A stretch of 64,000 bases of DNA from CAVWDU01 sp963840725 (GCA_963840725.1 CAWIZY010000016.1:620001-684000), one strand, 5' to 3'. Positions 45,252 to 54,898 are shown, numbered from the stretch's first letter. Numbers and translations: made by a program. Notes: generated by a model not told the origin, from the sequence alone.

Positions 45252-45965
45252 TCAGTCTGCGACCTCATTGCACACCTGATCGGGTGCGGTGCGCAGGAAG
45301 CGATCGACGATGGCTGTTTGCCTCACGGGGCCCTCCATCGGTTCGCGCATCGCGAGCCCACCTTCAAACATCACCAGCAATGGGGCGCCGGGGGCTGATC
45401 GATCGGCCAGATAGGCCGATTCAAGCGCCGGATAATCTGCCTCAAACGCCACAGGATAGCGGGCGCCAGTCTGGCACAAGGTAATCAACGCAGCGTCCGC
45501 CATATAGACCATCATACCCGCGAGGAACAACTGCTCGAGATCAATCGGATGCAGCGAGCCATCGCTGTACAAGGCCCCCACATCGGCCTGCTGGTCAGGG
45601 TCAGCCCAAGCCAGTTCTCGCGCATTTGTCACACTGAGAAAGATCGGTTTTTCCTTACCGTGGTCCAGCACCAGTTGCCGCGAGCCGGCATCGCGCTGCC
45701 ACCGCCCAAGCCCGAATAGCCTGCTTTCGTTTCCAGCCCCGTCGCGAGAGGTCATACGGTACTGGAAGGTCCCATCAGGCCACATGTTGAGATGCCATAC
45801 GGCTGCACTACCGGACCGGTAGTTGACCTTGCCGACAAAACTTGCGGGCAGCGACAGGGTCTCTTGATAGGCAGAACCCTCCCCTCGGGCAGGATCATCT
45901 CCCCCAGCCCACGTTGCTGACACCAGGGCCATAGACAGTGCCAGTAACATCTGCAGCTGTTTCAT
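45252..45965 (-). CDS. NlpE-like N-terminal domain protein, exported
   Basis: From the ATG at 45965 the product is 237 residues with a signal peptide (MLLALSMALVSATWA). The domain LPASFVGKVNYRSGSAAVWH ... MWPDGTFQYRM follows the beta-barrel N-terminal domain of NlpE, the outer-membrane copper/adhesion sensor that triggers Cpx. The CxxC motif normally after the first strand (PCADC) is replaced by NYRSG, and there is no lipobox, so copper sensing is unlikely. It is a single gene. Confidence 0.7.
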   Translation of the reverse strand: MKQLQMLLALSMALVSATWAGGDDPARGEGSAYQETLSLPASFVGKVNYRSGSAAVWHLNMWPDGTFQYRMTSRDGAGNESRLFGLGRWQRDAGSRQLVLDHGKEKPIFLSVTNARELAWADPDQQADVGALYSDGSLHPIDLEQLFLAGMMVYMADAALITLCQTGARYPVAFEADYPALESAYLADRSAPGAPLLVMFEGGLAMREPMEGPVRQTAIVDRFLRTAPDQVCNEVAD

Positions 45966-46104
45966 CGCCACCTCTTCTCCCACTTGCAGTGACTTGGAAA
46001 CACAGTTGCGCGGCGCAGTAGCGACCGTCGACCGAAACACAGGATGCCTCTGCTGCGCCAAAACCAAAGCACCTCTGGGGCTGCAGGCCGGTATCGCACT
46101 ACAC

Positions 46105-47247
46105 TTACCTGGCCAATGGTGTCAGTTTGAGCAACCTGCCCTGGCTTTTTCGGCGCTCATCCTCGAGCACCCAGACGGCGCCGTCCGGCCCCTCTGCCAC
46201 AGCGCGGATGCGCGCACTCATCGCAAATCGCTCAACTTCTCTGGCGCCACCATCTGCCGCCAGTTCGATACGCACGAGAGCCTCGGAAGACAAGCCCGCC
46301 ACCAGCGCATTGCCATGCCAATCAGGAAACAAGCCACCGCCGTACACAATCATGTCCCCGGGCGATATCACAGGTGTCCAGGAGACCGCCGGCGCCGCGA
46401 ACTCAGGGCGCGTGTCGTGGTTGGGCATCTCACGACCGTCGTAGTGTTTACCGTTGGAGACCAGGGGGTAGCCATAGTTGCCGCCCCGCTTGACCAGGTT
46501 CAGTTCATCGCCACCTGCAGGGCCCATTTCGATTTCCCAAAGGCGCCCCTCGAGATCGAGAGCGATACCCAGAGGGTTGCGATGGCCCAATGACCAGATC
46601 TGTCCGTAGACCGCCTCGTCATCGACCAGCGGGTCGTCACCGAGGTAGCCCACAAAGGGGTTGTCCTCGGGTACGCTGCCATCGGCATTCAGTCGCAGCA
46701 CTTTGCCGAGGTTGGCCTGCATATCCTGGGCCGGGGTAAATTTCTGTCGGTCGCCAGAGGTGATCCACAGATAGCCCTGCTTATCAAACAGCAGTCGGTG
46801 ACCGTAGTGCCCTCGGCCCAACACTTTGGGATACTGTCGCCAGATCACCTCCAGTGATGACAGGGAAGGACGCTGATCATCAGCATCCAAAACCGCTCGA
46901 GCCACCGCAGCACCGCGAGTACCGCCCTCGCCGCCTTCCACATAGCTGAGGTACACCATGCGGTTGTTGGCAAAGTCCGGGTGCAGCGCTATATCGCCAA
47001 ATCCGCCCTGGCCACCATAATCCACATCGGGCAAGCCGCTGGTGGGTCCCGAACGGGTGCCATCCTGCTTGACGATGAACAGATTGCCTTTCTTCTCTGT
47101 CACCAACAATCGTCCATCCGGTAAAAACACCAGCGCCCAGGGTTCGTCGAATTCGGCGATGGACTCGACCTCAAAGGGCAGGTCAGCGGCGCGGGCCGTC
47201 AGGACCAACATGAGCGCACAAAAAAAAGCAACAAACCGGGCTGTCAT
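46105..47247 (-). CDS. PQQ-dependent aldose sugar dehydrogenase (YliI/Asd-like)
   Basis: From the ATG at 47247 the product is 380 residues with a signal peptide (FVAFFCALMLVLTARAADLP). It is a six-bladed soluble glucose dehydrogenase-type propeller. Family landmarks are EPWALVFLPDGRLLVTEKKG, GHYGHRLLFDKQGYLWITSG, QIWSLGHRNPLGIALD and VSWTPVISPGDMIVYGG. Such enzymes oxidise aldoses in the periplasm with PQQ and Ca2+. No pqq synthesis genes are in the window. The frame is open 9 codons upstream but MTARFVAFF is the better leader. Confidence 0.9.
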   Translation of the reverse strand: MTARFVAFFCALMLVLTARAADLPFEVESIAEFDEPWALVFLPDGRLLVTEKKGNLFIVKQDGTRSGPTSGLPDVDYGGQGGFGDIALHPDFANNRMVYLSYVEGGEGGTRGAAVARAVLDADDQRPSLSSLEVIWRQYPKVLGRGHYGHRLLFDKQGYLWITSGDRQKFTPAQDMQANLGKVLRLNADGSVPEDNPFVGYLGDDPLVDDEAVYGQIWSLGHRNPLGIALDLEGRLWEIEMGPAGGDELNLVKRGGNYGYPLVSNGKHYDGREMPNHDTRPEFAAPAVSWTPVISPGDMIVYGGGLFPDWHGNALVAGLSSEALVRIELAADGGAREVERFAMSARIRAVAEGPDGAVWVLEDERRKSQGRLLKLTPLAR

Positions 47248-47450
47248 AAACACCTCAATTGATATGTCAAACAAGAACCCTCGATTCTACCTCATTCGGT
47301 CTTCTCGCGTCGGCAGCCACTAATCAGTACCCATTGGACAAAAGCTAGGGCACCTTTCCGGGAGCCGGTCCGAGATCATCTCGCCTCGGAAGTGCCTACT
47401 CGTCCTTAGACGGGCGGGCAGCCGAGACAAAAAACCGTGCAAACATCAAA

Positions 47451-47978
47451 ATGCCTCGCTATGCTCGCCCCATGTGGTCATTCAAAGGAAATCGCCGGCC
47501 GGACTTTGCCATCGCCCCCGGGCCGGGCCAGGAATCCGTGTGGGATTACCCGCGCCCGCCCGCGCTGGTAGACTGCGCAAAGGCCGTGCTGGTCAGCCAT
47601 GACGGCAGCACTATCGCCAGCAGCGACCGGGCCAAACGGCTGTTGGAGACCGCCAGTCCGCCGACGGTCTACCTGCCCCCGGACGATGTAGACACGAGCC
47701 AACTCGTCGCCGCTCCCGGCCAATCCTATTGTGAGTGGAAAGGAGCGGCGAGCTACTATGCACTGGCGAGTGGGGGACAGGTGGTTGCCTGGCAATATCA
47801 GGACCCGCAACCCGCCTATGAAGCACTACGCAATTACTTTTGCTTCTACCCGGGCCGGGTGGACTGTGATCTTGGTGGCGAGAGAGTGAGCGCCCAGGCG
47901 GGCGAGTTTTACGGCGGCTGGGTGACTGCGGATATTGTCGGCCCCTTCAAGGGCGACCCGGGCACCGGTCACTGGTAA
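47451..47978 (+). CDS. DUF427 domain-containing protein
   Basis: The 175-residue product has the DUF427 fold: RAKRLLETASPPTVYLPPDD, YCEWKGAASYYALASGGQ, VVAWQYQDPQPAYEALRNYF, then FYPGRVDCDLGGERVSAQAG and YGGWVT. Function is unknown. The ATG at 47472 (MWSFKGNRRPDF) is an alternative start. It is convergent with the SDR gene. Confidence 0.9.
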   Translation: MPRYARPMWSFKGNRRPDFAIAPGPGQESVWDYPRPPALVDCAKAVLVSHDGSTIASSDRAKRLLETASPPTVYLPPDDVDTSQLVAAPGQSYCEWKGAASYYALASGGQVVAWQYQDPQPAYEALRNYFCFYPGRVDCDLGGERVSAQAGEFYGGWVTADIVGPFKGDPGTGHW

Positions 47979-48145
47979 GGCCATAGCGTCTACGAAACCG
48001 TGACCTTTGCCACCGTTAGTTCCTAAACTGTTACCACCAAGAGCGTTCTAGCCGCTGGCTCTGGCCCGTGCCAGAAGGCGTACCTGCGTCCACGCGAGAG
48101 TCCAGCCACGGACTCAGAGACTCTCTGCGCAGCGGGCCCCGGTGC

Positions 48146-49057
48146 TCATAAGCCCGGTTCGACGCCGGTCATTTCGATAGACACTTCCCAAAGCTTTTCG
48201 GCGATCCGTTTGTTATAGCTGATACGGCTTGAACTGACTCTGCGGGCAGGCCCAGCGGTCTCTCCTCGCCTGCCGGGACCGTAATAGCCGCCGCCTCGAA
48301 CCGATGCGCCGGTGGCCGCGTAAAGCGTTGGCCATGCACCTTCGGCCGACGAGTTGACAAACGGCCGGACAACCGGAAATGCCAGCATAAAAATACCGGG
48401 TATATAGCGGGAAAGTTCAGTATCAGCAATGCCTGGATGGGCGGCGACCGAGAGGGTATCTGCACCGGCGGCATTGAGTCGCCGCTGCATTTCATAGGCA
48501 AAATAGAGGTTAGCCAACTTGCTCATGGCATAACGCTGCACCGGGTTGTAACCCTGCTCTGCGTTGATATCGTCGAATCCAATTCTGCCGCGCCGGTGGG
48601 CGATACTTGAGGTATTCACGATACGAGCGTTCGGCGTGCTTCGTAATTTGTCCAGCAACAGACCGGTCAGAGCGAAGGGACCCAGATGATTGACCCCAAA
48701 CTGGGACTCGAAGCCGTCCTCGGTGAGTTCATAGGGCGGCATCATGATGCCGGCATTATTGATCAGCACATCAAGCCGCGGCTCCTCGCGGATTCTCGCT
48801 GCTGCTGCGCGAACCGATTGCAGGCTGCCGAGGTCAATCTGGATGATGGCCACATCGGCACCCGGGTGATCGGCGAGAATGTCATCGCGTGCCACGCGCG
48901 CCTTTTCCCTGGAGCGGCAACCCAGAATCACTCTGGCCTTGTTCCCGGCCAACACCCGGGCAGTCTCCAGACCCAGCCCGGTATTTGCGCCGGTTATCAG
49001 GACCGTCTTCCCACCCTGGTCGCTGACATCTGCAGCGGTAAAGCCTTTTTTTGCCAT
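48146..49057 (-). CDS. Short-chain dehydrogenase/reductase (retinol-dehydrogenase-like)
   Basis: The 303-residue classical SDR has the cofactor motif TGANTGLG (about 22-29), GCRSREKA after the second strand (an Arg there favours NADP), NNAG, the catalytic Ser region NTSSIAH and YAMSK. The layout follows WW-domain oxidoreductase/retinol dehydrogenase-like SDRs. The substrate is unknown. It is a single gene. Confidence 0.92.
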   Translation of the reverse strand: MAKKGFTAADVSDQGGKTVLITGANTGLGLETARVLAGNKARVILGCRSREKARVARDDILADHPGADVAIIQIDLGSLQSVRAAAARIREEPRLDVLINNAGIMMPPYELTEDGFESQFGVNHLGPFALTGLLLDKLRSTPNARIVNTSSIAHRRGRIGFDDINAEQGYNPVQRYAMSKLANLYFAYEMQRRLNAAGADTLSVAAHPGIADTELSRYIPGIFMLAFPVVRPFVNSSAEGAWPTLYAATGASVRGGGYYGPGRRGETAGPARRVSSSRISYNKRIAEKLWEVSIEMTGVEPGL

Positions 49058-49451
49058 TCCTTTCAGATACCCTTATTCATTGCCAACCCATGCCAGTCCA
49101 CGACCCTGGCAGGCTATTGATTGTCTATCTGCACGATGACTGCCACCTTTAAAAACAGGCTCAAATCGGTCACGAAGTCACTATGCGCGCCCTCAATTCG
49201 CCTGTTTTTACCTGCCAGTGGCAGCCTCGAAACCGAAAATCAACAGCCTGCAGGGAGACTCACCTGCATTTTCCCGGTCGCCGTGGCTGCCAATTCTAAT
49301 AGACCTGGTCCGCGCTTGGAAAGGCAACCGGCATTAGATCCCGTTGCCGTTCCCCCCACCCTGAACGCCCACTCAAACCGCAGTACAGTGCCACGCTTTA
49401 TCTCCTTCAGGGCTTGTGCTAGCGTCCGTTGCCATCAAGGAGCCAATCATC
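49058..49451. other. Intergenic stretch without a clear gene
   Basis: The 394-bp divergent gap holds a 113-codon frame (49121-49462) that lacks domain or membrane features and overlaps the start of the membrane protein, so it is not called. Promoters for both neighbours are expected here. Confidence 0.4.
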
Positions 49452-50123
49452 ATGCCCAATAACAGTCAGCGACAGGGATACCCTGGACCGGGAGCAACCG
49501 CTCTGCTCTTCACCTTGCTTGCCGCAGCCATAGTCAGCTGTATTGTAGTTCTGCTGGGCGTGGATGACCCCACGCATCTGAAGCGGCTGATCGAAGACGA
49601 AGGCCCGGTACAATTGTTCGGGCAGACGGCTATAGCGCTGGCCTTTCTGCTGAGCCTTATTTTTACGGTCTTCGACAGGCAGCGCCGCACGTCCTATCTC
49701 TATTTGAGCTACCTGCTGCTTTTCTACACCCTGAGAGAGGCGGATTATCACTACAAGCTCTCTGAGTACGCCAAGGCCACTCAGTTTAAACGCTTCTTTT
49801 CCCACGAGATGATCCCCATCTCCAGCAAGCTGTTTCTGGCCTCTATCGTGATTCTTTTTCTGGTAGTGCTATACCGATACCTGCGCCGCGAGTTGCCGTC
49901 ATTCCTGGTCGCACTGCGTGATCGACTCCCCTGGGCACTGTGCGCTTTTGCCTGGGCCGGCGTGTTCTTCATGTCTCAAGCGATCGACCAGATACCCGTG
50001 TTCCACAATGAGGAAGGCCAGGTGTTCGAAGAAGTCTTTGAGGCCAGTGCAGAGTTACTGGCGCTGGTAGCCATGATCTTGTTTCGCATTCAGGTCCGGG
50101 GAGACCGAGGATCAACTGGATAA
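49452..50123 (+). CDS. Integral membrane protein, unknown function
   Basis: The 223-residue product has about five hydrophobic helices (for example ALLFTLLAAAIVSCIVVLLG, LFLASIVILFLVVLYRYL, ALCAFAWAGVFFMSQAID). AAGGAG lies 10 bases before the ATG at 49452, which fixes the start. A charged loop LREADYHYKLSEYAKATQFKR contains His and Glu residues. I do not recognise the family, although some uncharacterised proteobacterial membrane proteins share this LREADYH type of loop. It is convergent with the CoA-transferase gene. Confidence 0.75.
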   Translation: MPNNSQRQGYPGPGATALLFTLLAAAIVSCIVVLLGVDDPTHLKRLIEDEGPVQLFGQTAIALAFLLSLIFTVFDRQRRTSYLYLSYLLLFYTLREADYHYKLSEYAKATQFKRFFSHEMIPISSKLFLASIVILFLVVLYRYLRRELPSFLVALRDRLPWALCAFAWAGVFFMSQAIDQIPVFHNEEGQVFEEVFEASAELLALVAMILFRIQVRGDRGSTG

Positions 50124-50151
50124 GCTGTGTCCCGCAAGGGCTCAGCTTGTA

Positions 50152-51435
50152 TTAGATCGATAGACCCAGTTCATCGTGGGCTGCGCGCGCAAGCGACTCG
50201 CGAAAATCCGGATGCGCTATGTTGACAAGGTCTCTGGCGCGCTCCGAGAGTGAGCGACCACGCAGTTCTGCAAGGCCGTATTCCGTGACCACGTAATCAA
50301 CTGCCGCACGTGTGGTTACTACCCCGGCGCCGCGCTCCAGTGCGGGGACCAGCCGTGAAAGACTGCCCTTCCGTGCGGTGCTCGGTAAGGCGATGATAGA
50401 CTTGCCGTGCTCGGAGAATGTAGCCCCCAGTACAAAATCCACCTGCCCACCCACCCCGGAATAGATCTTGTGACCCATGGAGTCTGCGCAAATCTGCCCG
50501 GTCAGATCAATCTGAATGGCGCTGTTGATCGAAGCGACCTGCGGATTTTTCGCAATCACCACCGGATTATTCACAAATTCGATATCGAGGAAAGTGACCT
50601 CAGGATTGTCGTCAACAAACCGGTACAGCCGCTCGCTGCCCATGGTAAAACCGGTAACAACCCTACCGCGAGCCACTTTCTTGTTGGCGTTGGTGATCAC
50701 GCCCGCTTCCAGCAACCCCAACACGCCGTCGGAAAACATCTCGGTGTGGACGCCCAAATTCCTGTGACCGGCGAGGCAACGCACGGCTGCATCGGGAATC
50801 GCCCCGATACCCATTTGCAGACAATCACCATCATGGATTCGACTGGCAACGATTTCTCCAATGCGCTGCTCCACCTCGGTGATCTCCCTCGGCTCCGTTA
50901 CCAGCAATGGCGCTTCCTCAACGTAGGCATAGTCGATATCGCGCAAGTTTATAAAGCTGTCACCGTGGGTGCGCGGCATATTGGGGTTGATATGCGCGAT
51001 GATTTTGCCCGCTGCATCGCAGGCGGCTGCGGTTGCCTCGACCGAAATGCCCAATGAGCAGTTACCGTGTTGATCAGGCGTTGACACCTGTACCAGGGCC
51101 GCATCCAGACGCTGTTCCCGGCGACGCAACAGCTTGGGAATTTCAGAGAGAAACATGGGCACGTAATCAGCACGACCCTGATTGATCAGCGCCCTGGTCG
51201 CTGCGCCCGCAAAGAAGCAACGATTGCGCAGATGTCCCTCCAACTCCGGCGAGGCCACCGCCTCTGCGTGCTCGAGGTGTAACTGCATCAGAGTAACATC
51301 GCGCAGTGATCTGGCATGGACAGCAAGCGCCTCAAGCAGCACCGTTGGGGTCGCCGCCATCGAGTGGCTCCAAACGAAATCCCCGGAGCCAATAGTGGCA
51401 ACAGCGTCCAACGGTGTTTGGGTAAATTCGGTCAT
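50152..51435 (-). CDS. Acetyl-CoA hydrolase/4-hydroxybutyrate CoA-transferase family protein
   Basis: From the ATG at 51435 the product is 427 residues. It has both halves of the class I CoA-transferase fold, with QVSTPDQHGNCSLGISVE, DGDCLQMGIGAIPDAAVRCL and the catalytic Glu in LGVHTEMFSDGVLGL. GGQVDFVLGATFSEHGKSII and VVTEYGLAELRGRSL follow. It moves CoA between acyl-CoA and a free acid (acetate, butyrate or 4-hydroxybutyrate type). It is divergent by 119 bp from a BKACE gene, suggesting a shared beta-keto acid pathway. Confidence 0.94.
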   Translation of the reverse strand: MTEFTQTPLDAVATIGSGDFVWSHSMAATPTVLLEALAVHARSLRDVTLMQLHLEHAEAVASPELEGHLRNRCFFAGAATRALINQGRADYVPMFLSEIPKLLRRREQRLDAALVQVSTPDQHGNCSLGISVEATAAACDAAGKIIAHINPNMPRTHGDSFINLRDIDYAYVEEAPLLVTEPREITEVEQRIGEIVASRIHDGDCLQMGIGAIPDAAVRCLAGHRNLGVHTEMFSDGVLGLLEAGVITNANKKVARGRVVTGFTMGSERLYRFVDDNPEVTFLDIEFVNNPVVIAKNPQVASINSAIQIDLTGQICADSMGHKIYSGVGGQVDFVLGATFSEHGKSIIALPSTARKGSLSRLVPALERGAGVVTTRAAVDYVVTEYGLAELRGRSLSERARDLVNIAHPDFRESLARAAHDELGLSI

Positions 51436-51554
51436 ATGGAAAGCCCCTCGATAAGCACCGGCGGTGGTTCTGTCCCACCTGCACTGCAAGCTGGACTTCC
51501 ATGCCATGGCGGGATGGCGTTATGCTGCCACTCCTACCGGCCAATGGGCAAGCT

Positions 51555-52475
51555 ATGACTGAGCAGGTGACTGCGGGAAAACCGCTTATTATCGAGGCAT
51601 CCCTGAACGGTTCCGCGAGCAAAACACAGAACCCGAATGTGCCTTACAGCGACACGGAGATCGTCGCCGACGCACTCGCCTGCATGGAAGCGGGTGCCGC
51701 CCTTATTCACAATCATACCGAAGAACCCATCATCGGCGGCAGTGGCAAACTCGACAGTGAACGCTATGCCAGACCCTGGCGTACGCTGCTCGGCAGCCGG
51801 CCGGATGCGATTCTGACACCCACCATGCCAGTGGGGCAGGATGGCGTACCCGTAGAGGACCGTTATGCGCATGTTGTCGCAATGGCGACAGAGGGTCTGC
51901 TGGCACAGGGCCTTTGCGATCCGGGCACGTTCAATCTTTCGCTGCTCGATGAGGACGGCCTGTTCGCACCGACGAACTATCTCTACCGCAATGATATGCA
52001 CGACTCACGCTACTATGTCGAGACCTGCCGACGGCTCAATATAGGGCTCAGCATTTCCATTTTTGAGCCGGGTTTTCTTAAGTTTATTCTGGCCTATCAT
52101 CGCGCCGGGCGGCTTCCCCCCGGGGGCATGCTCAAGTTCTACTTTGCCTCCGAGGACCTACCCTTTGGCCTGCCGCCCACAGCCACCAGTCTCGATGCCT
52201 ATCTGGGTATGCTGGGGGATTGCGACCTGCCCTGGCTGGTATCAAGCTTTGGCGACGATTGTGTTCGCTGCGGTCTTGCCGAGGCGGCCATTACACGGGG
52301 CGGGCACGTACAGGTCGGTCTTGAGCCTTATGTGGGTGATCGCTGCCCGAGCAATCGGGAACTGGTCGAGGAAGTGGCGGAGCTGGGAGCGCACTACCAA
52401 CGCAAACCGGCGACCACCGGAGAGGCCGCCGCAATATTGGGTTTGCCTACCCACCCGGTGCCCTACGGCCACTGA
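51555..52475 (+). CDS. BKACE family beta-keto acid cleavage enzyme (Kce-like)
   Basis: From the ATG at 51555 the product is 306 residues of the BKACE (formerly DUF849) TIM barrel: PLIIEASLNGSASKTQNPNV, AALIHNHTEE (Zn-binding His pair) and GHVQVGLEPY near the end. These enzymes condense a beta-keto acid with acetyl-CoA and cleave it to a CoA ester and acetoacetate, as 3-keto-5-aminohexanoate cleavage enzyme does in lysine fermentation. The substrate is set by a few pocket residues I cannot assign. It is divergent from the CoA-transferase and nearly touches the photolyase gene stop. Confidence 0.92.
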   Translation: MTEQVTAGKPLIIEASLNGSASKTQNPNVPYSDTEIVADALACMEAGAALIHNHTEEPIIGGSGKLDSERYARPWRTLLGSRPDAILTPTMPVGQDGVPVEDRYAHVVAMATEGLLAQGLCDPGTFNLSLLDEDGLFAPTNYLYRNDMHDSRYYVETCRRLNIGLSISIFEPGFLKFILAYHRAGRLPPGGMLKFYFASEDLPFGLPPTATSLDAYLGMLGDCDLPWLVSSFGDDCVRCGLAEAAITRGGHVQVGLEPYVGDRCPSNRELVEEVAELGAHYQRKPATTGEAAAILGLPTHPVPYGH

Positions 52476-52480
52476 CCACT

Positions 52481-54013
52481 CTAAGCTGTGGGCGCATCCA
52501 GGCGGTCGAGCACCTGCTCTGCCCAGGCAATAACAGCCTCGCGGTCTTCCTCAGCTCGCCGCTCCCAGTTGCGCACCACCAGGCCCATGCGAGGATTGGC
52601 GCGCAAGCCTTCCAAATGCCGATCGATAAAATGCCAGTACAGGGAATTGTAGGGGCAGGCACCCTCACCAGTCGTTTTAGCCGGGTTGTAAGCACACTGC
52701 TTGCAGTGATTACCCTGTCGTTGAATGTACTTGCCGCTGGCGGCGTAGGGCTTGCTTGCCATCACGCCACCGTCGCCATGCAGGGCCATTCCCAACGTGT
52801 TGGGTAGCTCAACCCACTCAAATGCGTCTACATAAACCGCCAGATACCAGTCGCAGACTGACTTCACATCCAGTCCGGCCAGGAGTGCGAAATTACCGAT
52901 CACCATCAGACGCTGGATGTGATGGGCGTAACCGAGCTCCAGGGTCTGATCAATGGCCACCTGTAAACAGCGCATTTTGGTTTCGCCGCTCCAAAACCAG
53001 GCAGGCAGTGGACGGGTGGCATTGAGGCTGTTCAGTTGCCCGTACTCGGGCATTTTCAGCCAGTAAATACCGCGCACATACTCCCGCCAGCCCAGTATCT
53101 GACGGATGAATCCTTCGGCGGCTGGCAGATCACAGTGACCGTCGCGCCAGGCCTGCTCCACTCGCCGACACACTGCGAGGGGATCTAACAGGCCAACATT
53201 CAGATACATTGATACCAGGCTGTGAAACAGCCAGGGTGACTCCTCGGCCAGGGCATCCTGAAACTGGCCAAAACGCGGCAGCGCATGCTCTATAAACCAT
53301 TGCAGATGCGCCTCTGCCTGCTCCGCTGTCACCGCCAGATAGAACCGGTCAAGGTTGCCGGGGTGCTCAGGGAAAGCCCGATTGACCAACTCCAGCACTG
53401 ACCGGGTGCCGGGATCGACCACCAATTCCGGACGCGTGGGCACTGACTCCCCTGCGCGCCAGCCTTGACGATTCGACGCGTCGTAGTTCCACTTCCCGCC
53501 TTCGGGTTTACCTTCGGCATCGAGAAGTATGCTGTACTTGCGGCGCATCAACCGGTAGAAATACTCCATGCGCAACTGCTTGCGGCCATCGGCCCAGGCC
53601 GCAAACTCGTCGTGCGAGGCGAGAAATCGATCGTCCGGGACAATCTCCACGGGCACGCCCAGCGACCAATCGCGCATAGCCCTCAGCAAGCGGTGCTCGC
53701 CGGGCTCACACACTTTCACGGCACCGAACTCTCGGCCCACCAGCGCCGCCTCAACGGCAGCCAGCAACGAGTCTTTGCCATCGTCGTAGTCGTAGTAGAC
53801 GACCTCGAAACCCCGCGCACGCAATCTGTCGCGGAACTGCCTCATGGCGGCAAAAATGAAGGCAATCTTGTGGCGGTTATGCCGCACGTAGTGTGCTTCT
53901 TCTCTCACCTCGGCCAGCAGGATGGTATCCACGCCGGCTGTAGCACCCTTGAGCGCCCCCTGTTCAGCGGACAGTTGGTCTCCGAGCACGAGGATAAGTG
54001 CGGCGTTGCTCAC
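52481..54013 (-). CDS. FeS-BCP family cryptochrome/(6-4) photolyase-related protein
   Basis: The 510-residue product belongs to the deoxyribodipyrimidine photolyase-related group. It opens with an antenna domain (LILVLGDQLSAEQGALKG), followed by a helical FAD domain (GWREYVRGIYWLKMPEY, TLELGYAHHIQRLMVIGNFA). Four cysteines that would hold a 4Fe-4S cluster are visible: MRCLQ, NHCKQC and GACPYN. Characterised members (PhrB, CryB) repair (6-4) photoproducts or sense light. No chromophore or carotenoid genes are adjacent. It is convergent with the BKACE gene. Confidence 0.94.
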   Translation of the reverse strand: MSNAALILVLGDQLSAEQGALKGATAGVDTILLAEVREEAHYVRHNRHKIAFIFAAMRQFRDRLRARGFEVVYYDYDDGKDSLLAAVEAALVGREFGAVKVCEPGEHRLLRAMRDWSLGVPVEIVPDDRFLASHDEFAAWADGRKQLRMEYFYRLMRRKYSILLDAEGKPEGGKWNYDASNRQGWRAGESVPTRPELVVDPGTRSVLELVNRAFPEHPGNLDRFYLAVTAEQAEAHLQWFIEHALPRFGQFQDALAEESPWLFHSLVSMYLNVGLLDPLAVCRRVEQAWRDGHCDLPAAEGFIRQILGWREYVRGIYWLKMPEYGQLNSLNATRPLPAWFWSGETKMRCLQVAIDQTLELGYAHHIQRLMVIGNFALLAGLDVKSVCDWYLAVYVDAFEWVELPNTLGMALHGDGGVMASKPYAASGKYIQRQGNHCKQCAYNPAKTTGEGACPYNSLYWHFIDRHLEGLRANPRMGLVVRNWERRAEEDREAVIAWAEQVLDRLDAPTA

Positions 54014-54229
54014 AAAGCGGTCTTCACAGCATCATATCGGGGTCATACCCCAACCCGTGCAAGATCATGGACCTACCCGCAGTGTGTCGCCCAGACTACC
54101 ACCGACACAAGCAAGCGACTCCGGGAAAATCCATGGACAATGCTTCACAGGGAGCGCTTCAGAGTGGGTCGCCTTTTTCAACAGCTTTTTCACGCTTCTT
54201 CCCCGTTTCAGCACGCAGTTTCCCGCCAA

Positions 54230-54664
54230 TTAAAGCGTCTCCACAAAAGCCGCAATGTTGTCGATATCTGCCTCGCTTAATTGCGCTGCCTGACTCCACA
54301 TCAAAGCGCTTTGTGAGCCCAGAGTTTCGCCGGCCTTGTAACTTGCCAGCTTGCCAACGATATCAGTCGCCGCCTGACCCGCCAGTCGTGGCCCCACGCC
54401 ACCTTCACCACCGGCACCGTGGCAAGCCACACAACCCGTGTAGATCGCCTTACCCAGTTCAGTCGGCGAAGCAGAGGCCCTGGCCACCGCCCTGGCCTGC
54501 TCCTGAGCCACAACGCCCCCTGTCTGAGCTTTCCATTCTTCATAACAATCACCTGAACACCCGTGATTGTCCATGCCATCATACTGGTTATTCTGCATCG
54601 CCCAGATAGGTAAGCCGAGTGCAAAAACAGCGAACAAGATGATACTCACGTTGGTGGAAGACAC
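54230..54664 (-). CDS. Class I c-type cytochrome, membrane-anchored
   Basis: The 144-residue product has an N-terminal hydrophobic segment (VSIILFAVFALGLPIWA) and one haem c site CVACH (about residue 78). The family context IYTGCVACHGAGGEGGVGPR is followed by axial-Met candidates in LMWSQ. A second Cys pair (CSGDC, about 36-40) is not a haem motif because no His follows it directly; it may form a disulfide. It is probably a small periplasmic electron carrier. It is transcribed alone in the gap before the symporter gene. Confidence 0.9.
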   Translation of the reverse strand: MSSTNVSIILFAVFALGLPIWAMQNNQYDGMDNHGCSGDCYEEWKAQTGGVVAQEQARAVARASASPTELGKAIYTGCVACHGAGGEGGVGPRLAGQAATDIVGKLASYKAGETLGSQSALMWSQAAQLSEADIDNIAAFVETL

Positions 54665-54898
54665 AATTTTTCCTCATAGACAGCCGGCGGGAAATCGCTT
54701 TGCTGTAAGTTTATTTGGGCTCAAGGGCTTACGATTTCCCTGCAGTTCCAGATTTGTGCTCAGGCGCAGTCGCACAGTTTAGTGGCAAATGAGCCTGGAC
54801 AGGGTATAGACGGGCGGTATAAAGGTGGCCAATTGTCAGTGTGGTGACAACCCAGTAGTCTTTGATCTTCACCCCACTGAAGGAAATCTCGCAGCAGC

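Noticed and set aside
46369..46375. GGTGTCC inside the sugar dehydrogenase gene, and a similar word at 59441
   Set aside because: Both lack the third G of the GGGTGTCC core. They were taken as chance matches and not counted in the repeat family.
49121..49462. 113-codon plus-strand ORF upstream of the membrane protein
   Set aside because: It has no recognisable features and overlaps the well-supported start at 49452 with its AAGGAG site.
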